From positions 65,623,501-65,687,500 of the forward strand of contig OY856411.1 of assembly GCA_963693085.1 (NCBI GenBank): a stretch of DNA of 64,000 nucleotides. The letters run 5' to 3'. The stretch's first letter is position 1, and each line of letters starts with the position of its first letter. Positions 35,247 through 47,192 of the stretch are shown piece after piece. The notes under the pieces are model-generated. The model was not told the origin of the DNA. It did not search any database and saw only the letters and a program-made list of their open reading frames with translations. This DNA comes from Alisma plantago-aquatica (lineage: Eukaryota; Streptophyta; Magnoliopsida; Alismatales; Alismataceae). The position numbers and the translations under genes were made by a program.

Positions 35247-36850
35247 TGTGATGCGATGATTTTGAGTCGCATTTATAGACCTATTTGATATGTGTTTTAT
35301 GCTTTAATTAGTCGTTTTTTATGGTTAATACTGCATAATTCATCCATTTTGGTCTTTGCCACTATCTTATGTCAAATCCCATGTAATTCAGTGTTTTGAG
35401 CATTAATTGTCAAATTATTATTATTTGTATGAATTTAATTGGTTTCATGTTTCAATTTCAGGAAAAATGAGTATCTTCTTCCGTCGATACCATCGACGGA
35501 AGTCGATACTATCGAGATGGTCACAGGTTGCCAGCCGCAAGAAGCAGGAAAAAGTCGATACTATCGACTTTGATGTCGATGGTATCAAGATACCTTCAGA
35601 CCTCTGGCGAAGAAACAGTCGATAGTATCGATACCAAGTCGATACCATCGACACTCGGAGGCTACAGTGACAAAATTCAACAAAACCGACGCCTAAAGAA
35701 AGTCGATACCATCGACCCGAGTCGATGGTTTCGAGATTCATCAAGCACTCGGACGAAAGAAAAGAAGGGCCGCCGCTATCATACTGGGTCGATACCATCG
35801 GTATCGACACCGTAAGATATGAGTTGGCTTCCTAATGATCTCAATTGGACGGCTACGGTTAATGAGTGACCTAATGACCGAGATATAGCTAATGACGGCC
35901 GCCCAGAGGGGGGGATGATCATATTAGCCATTACACGAGTACCGAGGAGCAGTAGAGAGGAGAACGGAGGCCAGAAGCTCATACGTGTTGATCCAGAGGC
36001 CAAAGGAGACGGATTCCACCACCGAAAGGCGGGAGAGCACATGTTCTACGTCAAGGATTAACCAGTTCTTCTCCGTTCAGGGGTTTCACTTCTCAATTCA
36101 CGTTCTTCACATGATTTCCCCTATTTCTACCTTGTACTTGTTTGAGATGAACATGCGGGGCTAATTCCCTTCATCTTTAGGACCGGGAGTAGCCCGGGAA
36201 TTCATTGTATGACAATTTTATAATAGTAATTCATATTTTATCTCTTAAATCCGTGGTACAATTTCGTTTTCTCAATATATTGTTATGCTTGATCACCATA
36301 ATAATAACTTAATGCCCTTAATCACTTTGAAAGAAGGATTAACGGATGAAAAGAGACGGAATTCACATTAATCGAAAAATCCCTTGACCAAGGTGGTGTA
36401 AAATTAATGGTGGATACTGAGAGACCGTTCATAATGCACCTAGTTTAGGGTATAGGTTACTACGACGGTGGAACCGACCTAAACCTAGGTAGTGAGTTGT
36501 ACCACGACAATGGGCAACTCTGTTTTTAGGCCACTACCCGGATAGAGAGATAAAATTGAGTGAATGAATAGAATTTAATACAGTGAAGACCCGCGGTGAA
36601 ACCGCCATCCTAAAGATACCCTTTTGAATTGATTAAAGTAACATTTAATCGATCGTGTGTTTTGTTTTGTTTTTATTTTCTTTTGATTTTTAATAACAAC
36701 CCTCAATTTGTTATTTGGCTTAGCTGATCGCAAATAGTTAGTAGGAGTCTCCAACAATTCCGAGTATCCCTGTGTTCGACTCGGGCCTCAGAAAGGCTTG
36801 TACTACTCGACGCGTTCACTTGCATTTTAGCGCATAGTAAATTAGCGTCA
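35247..36850 (+). mobile_element. 5' LTR of an Athila/Tat-like gypsy element
   Basis: It starts near TGTGATGCGATG and ends ATTAGCGTCA immediately before an Athila-type primer-binding site, giving about 1.6 kb. The left boundary is uncertain by a few bases. An array of TCGAT-ACC-ATCGA words occupies 35483-35812. The partner LTR is not in the window. Confidence 0.7.
35483..35812. repeat. Palindrome array TCGATACCATCGA in the Athila-like LTR
   Basis: GTCGATACCATCGAC and variants (ACTATCGA, GGTATCGAC) recur about nine times at irregular spacing. Each word is an inverted repeat TCGAT/ATCGA around three bases. Confidence 0.9.
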
Positions 36851-36856
36851 AGTTTT

Positions 36857-36874
36857 TGGCGTCGTTGCCGGGGA
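36857..36874 (+). promoter_or_regulatory. Primer-binding site, Athila/Tat type
   Basis: TGGCGTCGTTGCCGGGGA differs in one base from the common Athila/Tat leader TGGCGCCGTTGCCGGGGA. It starts six bases after the LTR end, which fixes plus orientation. Confidence 0.85.
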
Positions 36875-37036
36875 TACGGGGAATTGTTGGCACTTTGAGT
36901 GCTACAAGCGGCCACTCTAGGCCACATTTTTTTATTTATTTTGAAACAACTTTAAACATTTTTAAATTGTTCTATAATTTTTATACTCGTCAAAGCACTG
37001 TACTGAACTCAAATTTTCCTAATTCAGGTATGTTGC

Positions 37037-37201
37037 ATGGTGCAGACGCGTAGTTCTGACTACGCGAATTCTGCACATGAGATTCCGTTGTTGGAATCTG
37101 AGGATGAGCACGAGCAAGAACATTTAGAAGTTTCTCCTAAGCTCCCTTGTGTTCAACCAAAGCAAGGAAAGAAAGAAGGATCGAAAAAGCCTTTCATTTG
37201 A
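37037..37201 (+). pseudogene. Athila/Tat-like Gag N-terminus (54 residues)
   Basis: The ATG at 37037 opens MVQTRSSDYANSAHEIPLLE, continues acidic, then a Lys-rich tail, and stops at 37199-37201. MVQTRS is the usual start of Athila/Tat Gag. The remainder of the ~600-residue protein is missing; homologous sequence is replaced within 190 bases by the LTR of the neighbouring minus-strand element. An intron-like TTCAGGT lies just before the start. Confidence 0.65.
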
Positions 37202-37388
37202 GTTGGAAATGAGATCTTTAAAAGGAAATTTCAAAGAGAGAGAAAGTGATATAATAATCTTTTAACTCCCAAAATTGGTGCCACATACTCCCCTCCATCC
37301 CTTGCATACGAAGCCATCTCCCCCACCTTGTAATTCCTCTTCATTATCCATGAATTAAAAGAAAGCAAATTAAGCACCTTAACCACTA
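37202..37388. other. Unassigned junction sequence
   Basis: It lies between the stop of the short Athila-like Gag and the point where the truncated LTR begins to match its partner. It could be further Athila internal sequence or filler from a deletion junction. Confidence 0.4.
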
Positions 37389-39054
37389 CAATAAAAGTCA
37401 AATCAGTTAGTATCCTTGTAGGCTTGGTTTCCTTTTGGATAACCAACTACGAGAAGCATGGAGTATTGCAATGCCAGCCATCCCCGAGCGAATGGTCACT
37501 TACTTTGCATTACTCCTCCATGAAGTGTGTTCCTCGACTTTACCAAAGTTGTACTTTCATACATCAACTGATTCCATTTCATAGTATGAAAGTACAATGA
37601 TGGGAGTGAGTTTACTCCACTCCACGGAATCACTTCTAGATACCAAAAAAGACATATGGTGACTACATATATACATACAATCGGTAATCAAATCTAAAAG
37701 CACAAACATAGACGATTCACACTAATAGATAAAAGATAACACAAGTTGGTGATCAAGAAACAAGCATTCATTAAACAATTGATGTTGAACTGAAAAGTAG
37801 ATCTATATTGAAAAATCACAAATTACATTGCATGAAATGAAAACATGGGTAGCGGGGCTACTCCCCGCACCCTGGTGTATGAGACTACTCGCTCATGGTA
37901 AGAACAAAGGAGGCGGGAAGAGAGAGAGAGAACATCATCTCCACCAAGGAGGGAGGATGGTCAACCCCTTGAAGAAGAGAGAGAGACGATCTTCACTCCT
38001 AGCAGCTTGCTTGATGAGGAATCCTTCTTTTCCCACCTTCTTGGTTGATGAGAGAGAAAGAAGCTTCAGGATGGATCAGACCTGCAGCCTTTGTGCGGAG
38101 GATGGAGGTTGGAATAGCTCTGGAGTGATAGAGGCAGCCTCGGGGCGTCTGAAAACTTGATGCCTTTGGAAGGACCCCTGGGGTCTTATTTATAGGCCTT
38201 AAGTGAAGTCCAAACGGTTTGGTCAGTTTTGGGTCCAAACAGTTTTGAAGACCGTTTGTACTCTGAAACTGTTTGGACTCTGAAAACATTTGGACTCTGA
38301 AACCATTTGATCTCATGCGGTCTCGAGACCGGTTGGCTTCATGCGGTCTCGGGACCGTTTGACTCCATGCGGTCTTGAGACCGTATGACTCCATGTGGTC
38401 TTGAGATTGGTTGGCTTCATGCGGTCTTGGGACCGTTTGACTCCATGCGGTCTTGAGATCGGTTGCTTCATGCGGTCTTGAGACTGTTGCCTTCATGCGG
38501 TCTCGAGTCCGGTTGGCTTCATGCGGTCTCGGGACCGTTTGACTCAATGCGGTCTTGAGACCGGTTGGCTTCATGCGGTCTCAGGACCGTTTGACTCTAT
38601 GCGGACTTGAGACCGGTTGGCTTCATGCGGTCTCGGGACCGTATGACTCCATGCAGTCTTGAGACCGGTTGGCTTCATGTGGTCTTGGGATCGTGTGACT
38701 CCATGCGGTCTTGAGACCGGTTGGCTTCATACGGTCTTGAGACCGGTTGGCTTCATGCGGTCTTGAGACCGGTTGGCTTCATGCAGTCTTGGGACCGTGT
38801 GACTCCATGCGGTCTTGAGACTGTTTGAGTCCATGCGGTCTTGGGGCTGTATGAGTCCATGCAGTCTTGGGACCGTATGAGTCTTTTGTGATTTTTTTTT
38901 CGTCTTTTTCTGTAAGTAAAAAGGAGAAAACTTAATCTAACAATTTATTTGCAATAAATGAGGATAGATAGGGAATTTGTCTAATATATCTAAGGAAGAG
39001 TGTGGAAAGTAGAGGGAAAATGCTAAGATATCATCACAAAATTGGAGGTTATCA
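37389..39054 (-). repeat. 3' LTR (truncated) of the Ulp1-bearing element
   Basis: It aligns with 47618-49367 from ATAAAAGTCAAATCAGTTAG to GGAGGTTATCA. TATA box TATAAATAA (minus) at 38187-38195; palindrome array 38211-38880 immediately upstream. The 191-codon minus frame 37999-38574 reads through the array and is not a gene. Sequence 37202-37388 to the left does not match the other LTR. Confidence 0.85.
38211..38880. repeat. 26-bp tandem palindrome array, 3' LTR copy
   Basis: From about 38313 the period is 26 bases with roughly 22 units. Two unit types alternate: GCGGTCTTGAGACCGG followed by TTGGCTTCAT, and GCGGTCTCGGGACCGT followed by TTGACTCCAT. The core GGTCTCGAGACC is a perfect palindrome. 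The first 100 bases hold CCAAACGGTTTGG-type words instead. Confidence 0.9.
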
Positions 39055-39070
39055 CCCCCCTAACTTAGAG
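39055..39070 (-). promoter_or_regulatory. Polypurine tract of the Ulp1-bearing element
   Basis: The minus strand reads CTCTAAGTTAGGGGGG directly before the LTR start TGATAACC, which sets the element's orientation. Confidence 0.8.
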
Positions 39071-40255
39071 TCTATCTTGTCCTCAAGCTAGATAGAGCTG
39101 AGGCATGTAATGGCGAGGTGATTTTATTTAGTTAAGATTTCCATGCTCTTGCTTCAGTTCTAAATCAGAGATCTCCTGAGGTCTTATTAGAGCTTCTACT
39201 TGTCTTAATTCTTTCAGGTATCGAGAGTTGCGCGGATCTCTGGTTTTCTCTAAATCACGTAGCTCGCATTGGGACCACCTTTTTCCTGATGTTATTATGT
39301 GCATGTCATTGACTCTAATCTATTTTGTACTTCTTTTGAAAACCTATTGGAAACTAGAGTGGTTATGAGGGTTGGCTAAAGGCTTTTGTGTAACTCCCCC
39401 TTTTAGTGGAAGAGGGTTTATCTATGCTTTTAGGAACTCACTACCGGGCATGACACATCTGCCTTAATGAGGGCAGCTGAATGTACCGGCCGGGCAAGCC
39501 CTTTATCAGCCTTTTTATATATTTGGAGACCATAGGATCTCACTACCGGGCACGACACATATGCCTTCGTGAGGGCAGCTGAGAAAACCGGCCGGGTGAG
39601 ACCTTTATTGGCTCTTCATATAAGTCCTTATGCATGGCACAACTCTCATGTTTTTATTCAACACTCTGGCTTTTATTCAAAAACTCACAGGCTTAGGATT
39701 CAGATTTTGGGTTTTTGGTTGGGCTGCCAAGCCTCTTTTATTTAAAAAGAAGAAAAATGTTCTTAGAATTTCCCGACATGCACTTATTTTCAGCTTGGTG
39801 GTCCACTTGCGAGGTTCTTTGATTTGGATTTCGCCTGATTTCCCTCTCATCCTTGAGAATATTTGGCTTGCTTCGGCCTTAATATTGACCTGTTGAAGAG
39901 TTTGATGTAGAACTGAAGCAAAGGAAAGAAGGTCAAGTGTGAAGGTATTTTATTAACTCGTCGTTACATGCCTCTGTGCTATTTTTGTTATTATTCTTGA
40001 GAACTACTGGATTCTTATGTCAGCTGGGGGTGATTTTTGTTCCAAGAGGGATGTTATTCTTTATGAGTGGGGTTTATTATTAGGAAAGCTAAGAAATTTT
40101 TTTATGTAAAGCAAAGACTAAAAGTGTAAAGAAAGCTAGACAAGAAAAGAAAAATTGTTTTGTTCAGAATTGAAGGGGGAGGTTGAGATGGAAGGATTTA
40201 GAAATGATACCTCACCCTTGTCCAGTGTACTCCCCCCCTAACTTATCACTCACTC
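39071..40255 (-). other. 3' non-coding region of the Ulp1-bearing element
   Basis: No open frame with recognisable domains. A ~100-base direct duplication lies at about 39437-39520 and 39538-39620 (ACTCACTACCGGGCATGACA, then GAGGGCAGCTGA and ACCGGCCGGG). Another GGGGGGAGTA-type run occurs near 40230. Confidence 0.6.
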
Positions 40256-40260
40256 TATCC

Positions 40261-42200
40261 TCAGAGTGTCAAAGTGATAGGTTGAGTAGTACATGGACAA
40301 GGGCATCTGGCTTCTTTTAGTCCTTGATTTGCCCCGTGTGTGCGGAGGAGATTAGCGGCAAACTTCCCTCGTAACGCATGATAGTCCACTTCTGTCATAT
40401 CCTCTACTAGTTTTTGAAGGGCCATGATGGTGTACATCCAGTAGAGGATGTGGAGGCCGCAGTCATCAGATTCCCGAATCAGTTGGGGACATCTGTGGCT
40501 GAAGGTGAGGCGATGAAAGTGTTCTTTGATGTATGCTCTTGAATGCGTGCTGAGAAGGATATGAATTTGGTCAACACATTCCTTCGCCACCTCCTCTGTG
40601 GGCGTTCTTGGTGTCGTAGTGTAATGTTGTTGATCTGGATTGTATTGGCTGTCAAAACTGTTGTATATGATTGTTGTTCTGTCATAAAGATTTGTTGCCA
40701 ACAACATTCAGTGTTCAGAATGAAGGAAGGGGAGCAAGATGAACTTCAGGATTGTATGTTGTAGGAAGGATATGAGTGCCTCAGTTGTTCCGAAGTTTTT
40801 GAGCTTTAAAATATCGTCTTTCATGTAAGGAGATGCCATGTAAGTTGTAGGGTGATTCTGTCCGAGAAGGAATTGATAGGCGACCATTAAGCTGGCGGAA
40901 AGAGACCCTTTGAGCTGTACAGTTTCTCGTAGTGCATCTGCCATGACCAGAATGTCACTGGACATGAAAACTAGGTCATCATTCTCAGCGTAAAGCCTTG
41001 ACATGATGAGATGAAGTTCATTGTCAGAGAGACTTTTGCAAGCACTGAGGTCAAAATTGGGGAAACATGGCTCTATGGCGGATAGGGGCATCATATGTGA
41101 TGAGGGTTTCTTGATCGTTTCCCCGGTTAACAGATCAATGTCCCCTGTGTCTTGCACCAGATCGAAAGAGTAAGGGTCCCATTGTTTCTTCTCGGGGACC
41201 GTGGCTGGTTGTGCTTCTTTCTCCAACTCCATTAAAGTTTGTCTGAAGGGTCGCCTTTGGGGACATTGGATGGCTGAGAAAAGGTAGCAAGGTACGTCAT
41301 CTGGTGCCATAGTAGGATCCTGGAAGAACCTTCTATCACAGATGAGCTCCATGGTGTAACGCCCTCGCAGAGAGTGAAAATCTTCAGCTGTTAGCTCTGT
41401 GAAAGGGATTTGTTGATTCAACGCTTGGATGTGACAAACTGTACAGAAAGTGCAATCCCCAGATCCCTCAATTGCTTGGACATTTGGGTTTATTATCTGG
41501 AATCAGAGCTGGCTCCAATCGTGGCGGAGGGACGGGCGTGCAACCCAGATTAGCTTTAGAAGCTGGAAAGGTATGCATCTTGCCTCTCTGGCTTCTTCTC
41601 CTACAAAATTTATCTTTCCGGCAGGTAGCTCATTAGTGCAGAAGTTGTACACTTTGGCATCGCGAGCCATGGTGTCCACAATCATAAATAACCAGTGGCC
41701 GGAAACTTGAAAGGGCACAGTTATGTAATGTGCCCTTCGTGCTAGGCCAGCACGCAGCCGCTCTATTGATTTTGCTCAAATTTCTTTGTTTAGCAAGCCT
41801 ATAGACAGAGCAGGTGAGGTGTTGAAAATTGGCTACTGCCTCCTTGAGCTTCTGTACGTTTCGATGCAGTTGGCAAGAAGGACACGGAAGATTGCCATCG
41901 GCATCGTTGACCGTGGTCGTACGATGTTGCAGAAATCTTCGCGTGTCAGATTGCACTTAGTCTTTGTATTTTGGTAGATAAAGTCGCCCCCGTCTTTTTC
42001 ATCATCTACTATAGTGTTCAGGATAAAGATGTCTTGAGCATCTAAAGTTGATATGGCCACCATATCTAGATCAATCATTTTGTGAGGTAGGGGTGGCGGC
42101 GGGGGAAGCTCTTGTAAAGGTGGTGATGAAGGCTGCTCCAAGTTGTCTATGTAATTTTGTAGGTCTTCATCTATGTCAGAATCGGAGGCAGAATCGAGTT
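40261..42200 (-). pseudogene. Tandem Ulp1-like (C48) cysteine protease domains
   Basis: Ulp1-type enzymes cut SUMO or related conjugates with a His-Asp-Cys triad and an oxyanion Gln. Domain A (about 42080-41380): LTREDFCNIVRP, PMAIFRVLLANCIE, then AHYITVPFQVSGHWLFMIVD with the His-Trp motif, then QAIEGSGDC with Gln and Cys; it crosses at least two frameshifts. Domain B (about 41000-40330): SSDILVMADALRETVQL, the His position followed by a stop, NSFD, then CPQLIRESDDCGLHILYWM with Gln and Cys. Each is followed by a similar tail (EDFHSLRGRYTMELI; VDYHALRGKFAANLL), so B and A are repeats of one module. At 40708-40710 the Trp after the catalytic His is TGA. The ORF continues in the frame of the upstream acidic and proline-rich linker. 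Confidence 0.7.
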
Positions 42201-42581
42201 CTTCATCTGTATCTAGGCATACTCATTTTGATTCTTCCTCTTCTGGGGGGAAGGGTACCGATTGCTCAAGTGTGGAAAATTGTTGAGCTGTTGCTGCTGG
42301 TGGGCTTGTGCTGGTTCCTGATATAAATTGATGGAACTCAGCAAAACTTGCATCTTTAGCAGTCTCCCCCAAGAATCCCATAGCGGAGTAGTTGATAAAT
42401 TGGTCCCCATAAGATATGTTTACATTTTCATTGTGGGCGGGGGACTTGGGATCTTGTCCACCTTCTTGGTGGTCTCTGTCGTTTCCTTTGAAAGATGGCT
42501 CTGCTCCTCGATTGGGGCCCTCCCCAACATTGTCTGGGCCGTCAGATTTGTCATCTGAGGAGGTGGTATTGTCATTGGAAT

Positions 42582-45124
42582 CTACTGAGGAATCAGATTC
42601 ATCTTCTTCTTCATCTTCATTTCTTCATCATCTGTTGTTTTGTCAGCTGTATTCTTTTGTGCTGCCTTTTTGCACTGCAAATGGATTGATTGGAGCTCAT
42701 CAAACGCCACTTGCACATGCTCGTGTGTTTCGAGCAGTGCATCGTGTGTTTCTTTGAGATTTGAAAAACGTCCTTCGACAGAGAGGAGGCGCGTTGTAAG
42801 ATCTGTTATTTGAGCGTGTAGTTGGTGAAGTTTGGTGTTTGCTGACTCCTCTTGGCGGTAGTGGAGTTGTGTGAGGGTGTTGGTGATGTCGTCCAAGTGC
42901 GTGCTTAAAGCAGTTTGTTGCTGCTTAAGCTCGCGCAGGGTCTCGGGCAGGGGTTGAGTCTGCGTAGAGATCCTATCAACTTTCTTAGCCAGCGCTTCAT
43001 GCTGGCTTTTTACTCCAAGAACCTGCTCGGGCAGGTGTTTGTAGTGGTCATCGATATGATCAACTTGCTTGGCCACTACGTCCTGTCATTGCTGAATGCT
43101 TTGGAGAATGCCTGGCAAGACGTTGTTCTGCTCGTTGATCTTAGCGACCTGTTGAGAAATGCCCTGCACACATGAAAAAATAGAATGTATTATGTTAGAA
43201 GGATCGGTGAGGAGGTTTTGGATGGTGTCAAATTGACGTCCGAATTCCTCACTGACATTTGTAAAAGGGACCCCAGTTATGGAAGGGTGGAGTGGCTGGG
43301 GTCGAGGTGGCGGGAAAGAAGTGTCTTGTGAAAAAGACACGGTGGATGGTCCTGCGAACTGTGTGGTGACTGTAGATGGATTCACCAGCGGTGTTGTAGT
43401 GGTGGTGGATGGGAAAGGTGGTGAAGTTCCTAGTGAGAATGGTGGGAACGATGATGTTGGGGGAAAATCGGTGGGGATGGAGGTGAAGGTGGTGAAGTCG
43501 GGCGTTGGAGTAGAGAAGGGGATGCTAGAAGTGAAAAAGGGTGAGTCGGGGAAAGTATATGCGGACATCATTGTAGAAAATGATGGGAGAGTGGTGGTAT
43601 GTGGAAGAGTGGATGATGGTGGGGTAGAGGTGGAGGGTGTGGTGGAGGCGAGCACAACATTTAGACTCCTAATAAAGGAGTCTATTGATGAGGTGGTAAT
43701 GTTTTCCTCTGGGAGGGTTCGACCTCTAGATTTGACCTTGATATCGGTGTCCCCGACGGCTGTTGTGCCTACAATTGCTTTCTGGAAGGTCATTTCACAG
43801 GTATTTTTGTTGATCGAGCGGCCGGGGCTGTGATACTTAGTTCTGTCTGTCCCACTTTTGTTTTCTTTTCGGTTGCTTTAACCGAAGTTATGAGTTTTGT
43901 AAGCTCCTCATTAGTGAAGAGGAGCTTTTCATTGTCATAATCTGCAAGCTCTGGGAGTGGTAGCAGAATTCTGGATGATTTGACTGTAGGGCAGAAAATG
44001 TAGTATAGCTTCACATCCTTCTCTTTGATGATGTAGGAGTTTTTCAATGATTGTTCATTGGTCAGGATGTCGCCCTTTATCTGCTTACATCTGGGTAGAA
44101 GTCTGTCCATATTGAGGTATTTGATAATGGATGTGATATGACCCCCCCCCATTCAGATTTCTTTCCCTAGGGCATATGCGGATAGCTTTTGGATCATATG
44201 ACGTCCAATGTTGACTGGTATCCCGTGTAGGACTGATCAGAGAACATAAAGGTCTGAAGTGATGACATTTCTGCCTTTTGTCCTAGGGAAGAGTGAGTCG
44301 GTTAAAAATTTATGTAGTGTGCGCACGAATCCAGAATGAATGTTCAAGGCTTTGCATGTCTTTGCCTCGTAGGTTGGGATCCCTGTCAGGGATTTCCAGA
44401 AGCTGTGTCTGTTGAATTGTGAATTCTCTGTGCTTGCAGCTTTGGCTTGTTTGAGTTGCTCTTGGTTGTCAATGAATATTTCATTCATAAGATTTTCTGT
44501 GATGATAACTTTGCTGCCGAAGAGCTTGGTGACCAGCCTACGGTCACCTCCATCCCGTGATCTTTCCATAATGTCGACAACCTCTTTGTTAAGAAAGGTA
44601 AAGAATTCAGTTGAGGGTTCAACATAGGAGATCTCGGGAACAAAGCACAGCCGTGCTAGATTGGCGTTATCGAGTAAAGTGAGGATTCTGTCATAGATCC
44701 CCATCTTCATTAGTACGCTGGAGCAGACGTACTTTGTAGGTTTTAGGGTTTTGTTGATGGATGGGAGGGTGTAAATGTAGAGATTTTCTGGTGGTGGTGT
44801 TGTAATGGTGATGGGAGGGAAAACATGGACAATGATAGTGGCGGTAGTGGTTGGTGGAATGAAGTCTGCCAGGGTTTGTTCCCTAGCAGTTGCTGGGTGA
44901 ACCTGTTTTCTTGCCCGTTTCTTTGTTGGTTGAGATGTAGTGGCTTCCTGGGCTTTCCTCTTCCCCATGGTCTTTGTGGTGGGGGATTCTTCTTCGGGAG
45001 TTGGCTCATATTTTGAGCCCTCATCATCAGATGATGAGATTTCTTCCACTTCTTCTTCGATAGGGTCTTCAGTGAGGCACCGATTGAGTTGGTCGACTTC
45101 GTGCATTACTTTGAGCAGGTCCAC
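42582..45124 (-). pseudogene. Large Athila-type ORF: plant-transposon domain, STP-rich linker, coiled coil
   Basis: Open blocks 45124-44237, 44152-43790, 43793-43086 and 43076-42582 follow one another with two stops and one frameshift. The first has an acidic Ser-rich stretch (EEISSSDDEGSK), a basic cluster (PTKKRARK) like a nuclear-localisation signal, then a globular part ending FLTDSLFPRTKGRNVITSDL. It continues across the stops as SVLHGIPVNIGRHMIQKLSA and GHITSIIKYLNMD, a pattern I associate with the 'putative plant transposon protein' / Athila ORF-1 family. The third block is Ser/Thr/Pro-rich. The fourth is a heptad-like coiled coil (HLPEQVLGVKSQHEALAKKV). It probably fed into the Ulp1 domains as one polyprotein of about 1,600 codons. 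Confidence 0.6.
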
Positions 45125-45279
45125 CTTTGGTGTGAGCTTCCCAGTCTTTTCATATTCTGTGATGATCAGCTGGAGCTTGTCGCACTCTTCGCGTAATTGC
45201 TCCCTTTTCCAGGAGGAAGCGCTAGCAGCTCCGGTAGGTTGTTTTGCTGGAGAAGCCGTTGCTGATAAAGGAAAGTCAT

Positions 45280-46200
45280 CAGTTAGAATAACAAGTTTGA
45301 AATTGGAATTTATGTGTTTTTAAAGTTTTAACAAAATAAAGGCGGTTGTGAAAGCTCAAACGGTTTGAAGACCGTTTGGTTTCAAACAGTTTCAGGATCA
45401 TTTGGTTCCAAACGGTTTTAGGACCGTTTGGTTCCAAACAGTTTGAAGACCGTTTGGTCCCAAATAGTTTCAGGACAAAACGATTTGAGGACCGTTTGGT
45501 TCCAAACGGTTTCGGGACCGTTTGGTTCCAAACAGTTTGAAGACTGTTTGGTTCCAAACGGTTTCAGTGCCGTTTGGAAGGCGAAACGTCAGAGAGGCGG
45601 CGGACGCTAGCAGCGGCGACGATGAGGACAAAGATGACAAAGAAGATGATAAAAATGATGATAGCGGTGATGATAGCGGCGACTATGAGAAGAACGACGA
45701 TGGCCGTGGCGGCGGCGAAGATGACGACAGTTATAAAGATGGCTACGAAGGCGAAAGAACAGGGAGCTGGTGTCGGCGATGGTGGCGCTTCTACCTTACA
45801 GCTGTTGGTGGAGATGACGATGGCGCGGCGGTAGCAGAGGTATGGTCATCGTGAAGAAACGCGACCGCAGGATCGACAGTGGCGGAGGGGAACAGAGTCG
45901 CACGGGAACAGGAGCAGGGGAGATGGAACATTATTCGTGCAAGGGTTTAAGAAGGCTCGGGAGTCGAAAGAAAGAAGAAGAAGACTAAAGGGGCTAGGGT
46001 TATATTTGTAGGGATCAGAGGTTCACCCTATAAATTCTCCGGGCCAAACGATTTGAGACCGAACAGACCTCAAACGGTTTTGAGACCGTTTGGGCTCCAA
46101 ACGGTTTCAAGACCGTTTGGTAAGGTTAAGGGTACTTTGATTTTTTATATTTTTGTGTTTTTTTTGCTTATGTGAATTTTTATATTTTCAGGTTAAAGAT
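45280..46200. other. Non-coding spacer with AAACGGTTT arrays in the Ulp1-bearing element
   Basis: Two arrays of AAACGGTTT / AAACCGTTT words (45355-45585 and 46045-46125) flank a 450-base stretch rich in GATGAC/GGCGGC repeats (45590-45850) and a purine-rich leader-like segment. Frames of 86-110 codons here are repeat translations. The arrays match the words at the TATA-proximal edge of this element's LTR (38211-38300). Confidence 0.6.
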
Positions 46201-46207
46201 GATAAAA

Positions 46208-47050
46208 CTAAATTACATAAATGAAACAGAAGGAAGAAAAGTGATACTCAGATCTTGGGTTGCCTCCCAAGTAGCGCCTGGGTTTTACGTCGCTGGCTCG
46301 ACGGAGTTCTGGTATGGTTATGGTGATGTTGTGCGGTGATTCAGTGAGCGACTCTCCAGGCAGTTGAGAGAAGTGGTTGATTTGCCCCCTAATCTCATAG
46401 GTTAGCGATGGAGGGAAAATTTTTTCTAAGAATTTTTCTTCTAAGGGAGCCCAAGTAGTAATGATCGGCTCGCTATCAAGTGAATTATACCAACTCAACG
46501 CTCTTCCAGATAGAGTGAAGTGAAAAAGATGTAGCATTATTGCGTCGAAAGCCACTCCGGCTTGTGGTACAAGTCGGCAGAGAGATTTGAACCTTTTCAA
46601 ATGATCCATGCAATCATCTCCTGAACTATCGGAGAATGAGATACCTTGCATGATCTGAATCCACTGTGTCTGGATTTCAAAGTGAGGAATATTGATGATT
46701 GGTGGTCGGATTGGATGGTTGTCCTCGTAGTTCTTTGGAACGACATAGTCTCTAAGTTGCTTATTCCTCAGCACCAATTGAGCAGCTTCAGTGGCTACTT
46801 CGTTCTCAGCTTGGATGCGAGCTTGTTCCTCAGCTCGGATTTCTGCTTAGACTTGAGCACGAGTATCGGCAATGAGTTGTGCTCGTTGTGCAACTATGGT
46901 GGCGTTGACCCTTTTCGCAATGAGGCGTTGTTCGTCAGCCATAAGTCTGGCTCGTTGGCGGTTGAGCCGAATGCGTCTTTGGAAGCTTCTTTCTACCTCA
47001 GAGTCGTACTCCGGTTCAGGGGAGAATCCGATGGTATGCGGGGTTTGCAT
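46208..47050 (-). pseudogene. Athila/Tat-like Gag fragment
   Basis: One minus frame is open from 47050 to 46208 except for a TAA near 46850. The N-terminal part is Arg/Gln/Ala-rich and helical. The C-terminal block (IIQIPHFEI-like start, then WIQIMQGISFS, DHLKRFKSLCRLV, LHLFHFTLSGRALSWYNSL, WAPLEEKFLEKIFPP) is the Retrotrans_gag fold of Ty3/gypsy elements, which forms the capsid. It ends after about 280 residues with no zinc knuckle or protease. Its start lies about 145 bases inside the primer site. Confidence 0.75.
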
Positions 47051-47192
47051 ACACGTTTTCTACCTGAGTAGAAGAAGAATCACACTTTAGACGATGGTTA
47101 AGAGTGGTAATATCAAGAAGATATGAAGTAGCTATGAAGAAAAAGTGTAAAATCCTAATCAACTAAAAAGTTAGCAAGTAAAATTAAAACAT

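Noticed and set aside
37999..38574. 191-codon minus frame rich in Thr/Pro/His repeats
   Set aside because: It reads through the 26-bp palindrome array of the LTR; 26 is not a multiple of three and the frame depends on array phase.
43279..43833. 184-codon plus frame, Val/Gly/Glu-rich
   Set aside because: It is the antisense shadow of the Ser/Thr/Pro-rich linker in the minus-strand ORF (43793-43086).
45428..45854. Plus frames of 60-110 codons with Asp-rich and Ala/Met-rich repeats
   Set aside because: They translate the AAACGGTTT array and the following GATGAC/GGCGGC microrepeats, and lie antisense to the element.
46021..46125. Internal promoter for the second ORF of the Ulp1-bearing element
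   Set aside because: The clearest TATAAAT here is on the plus strand, opposite to the ORFs, so an internal promoter is not claimed as a feature.
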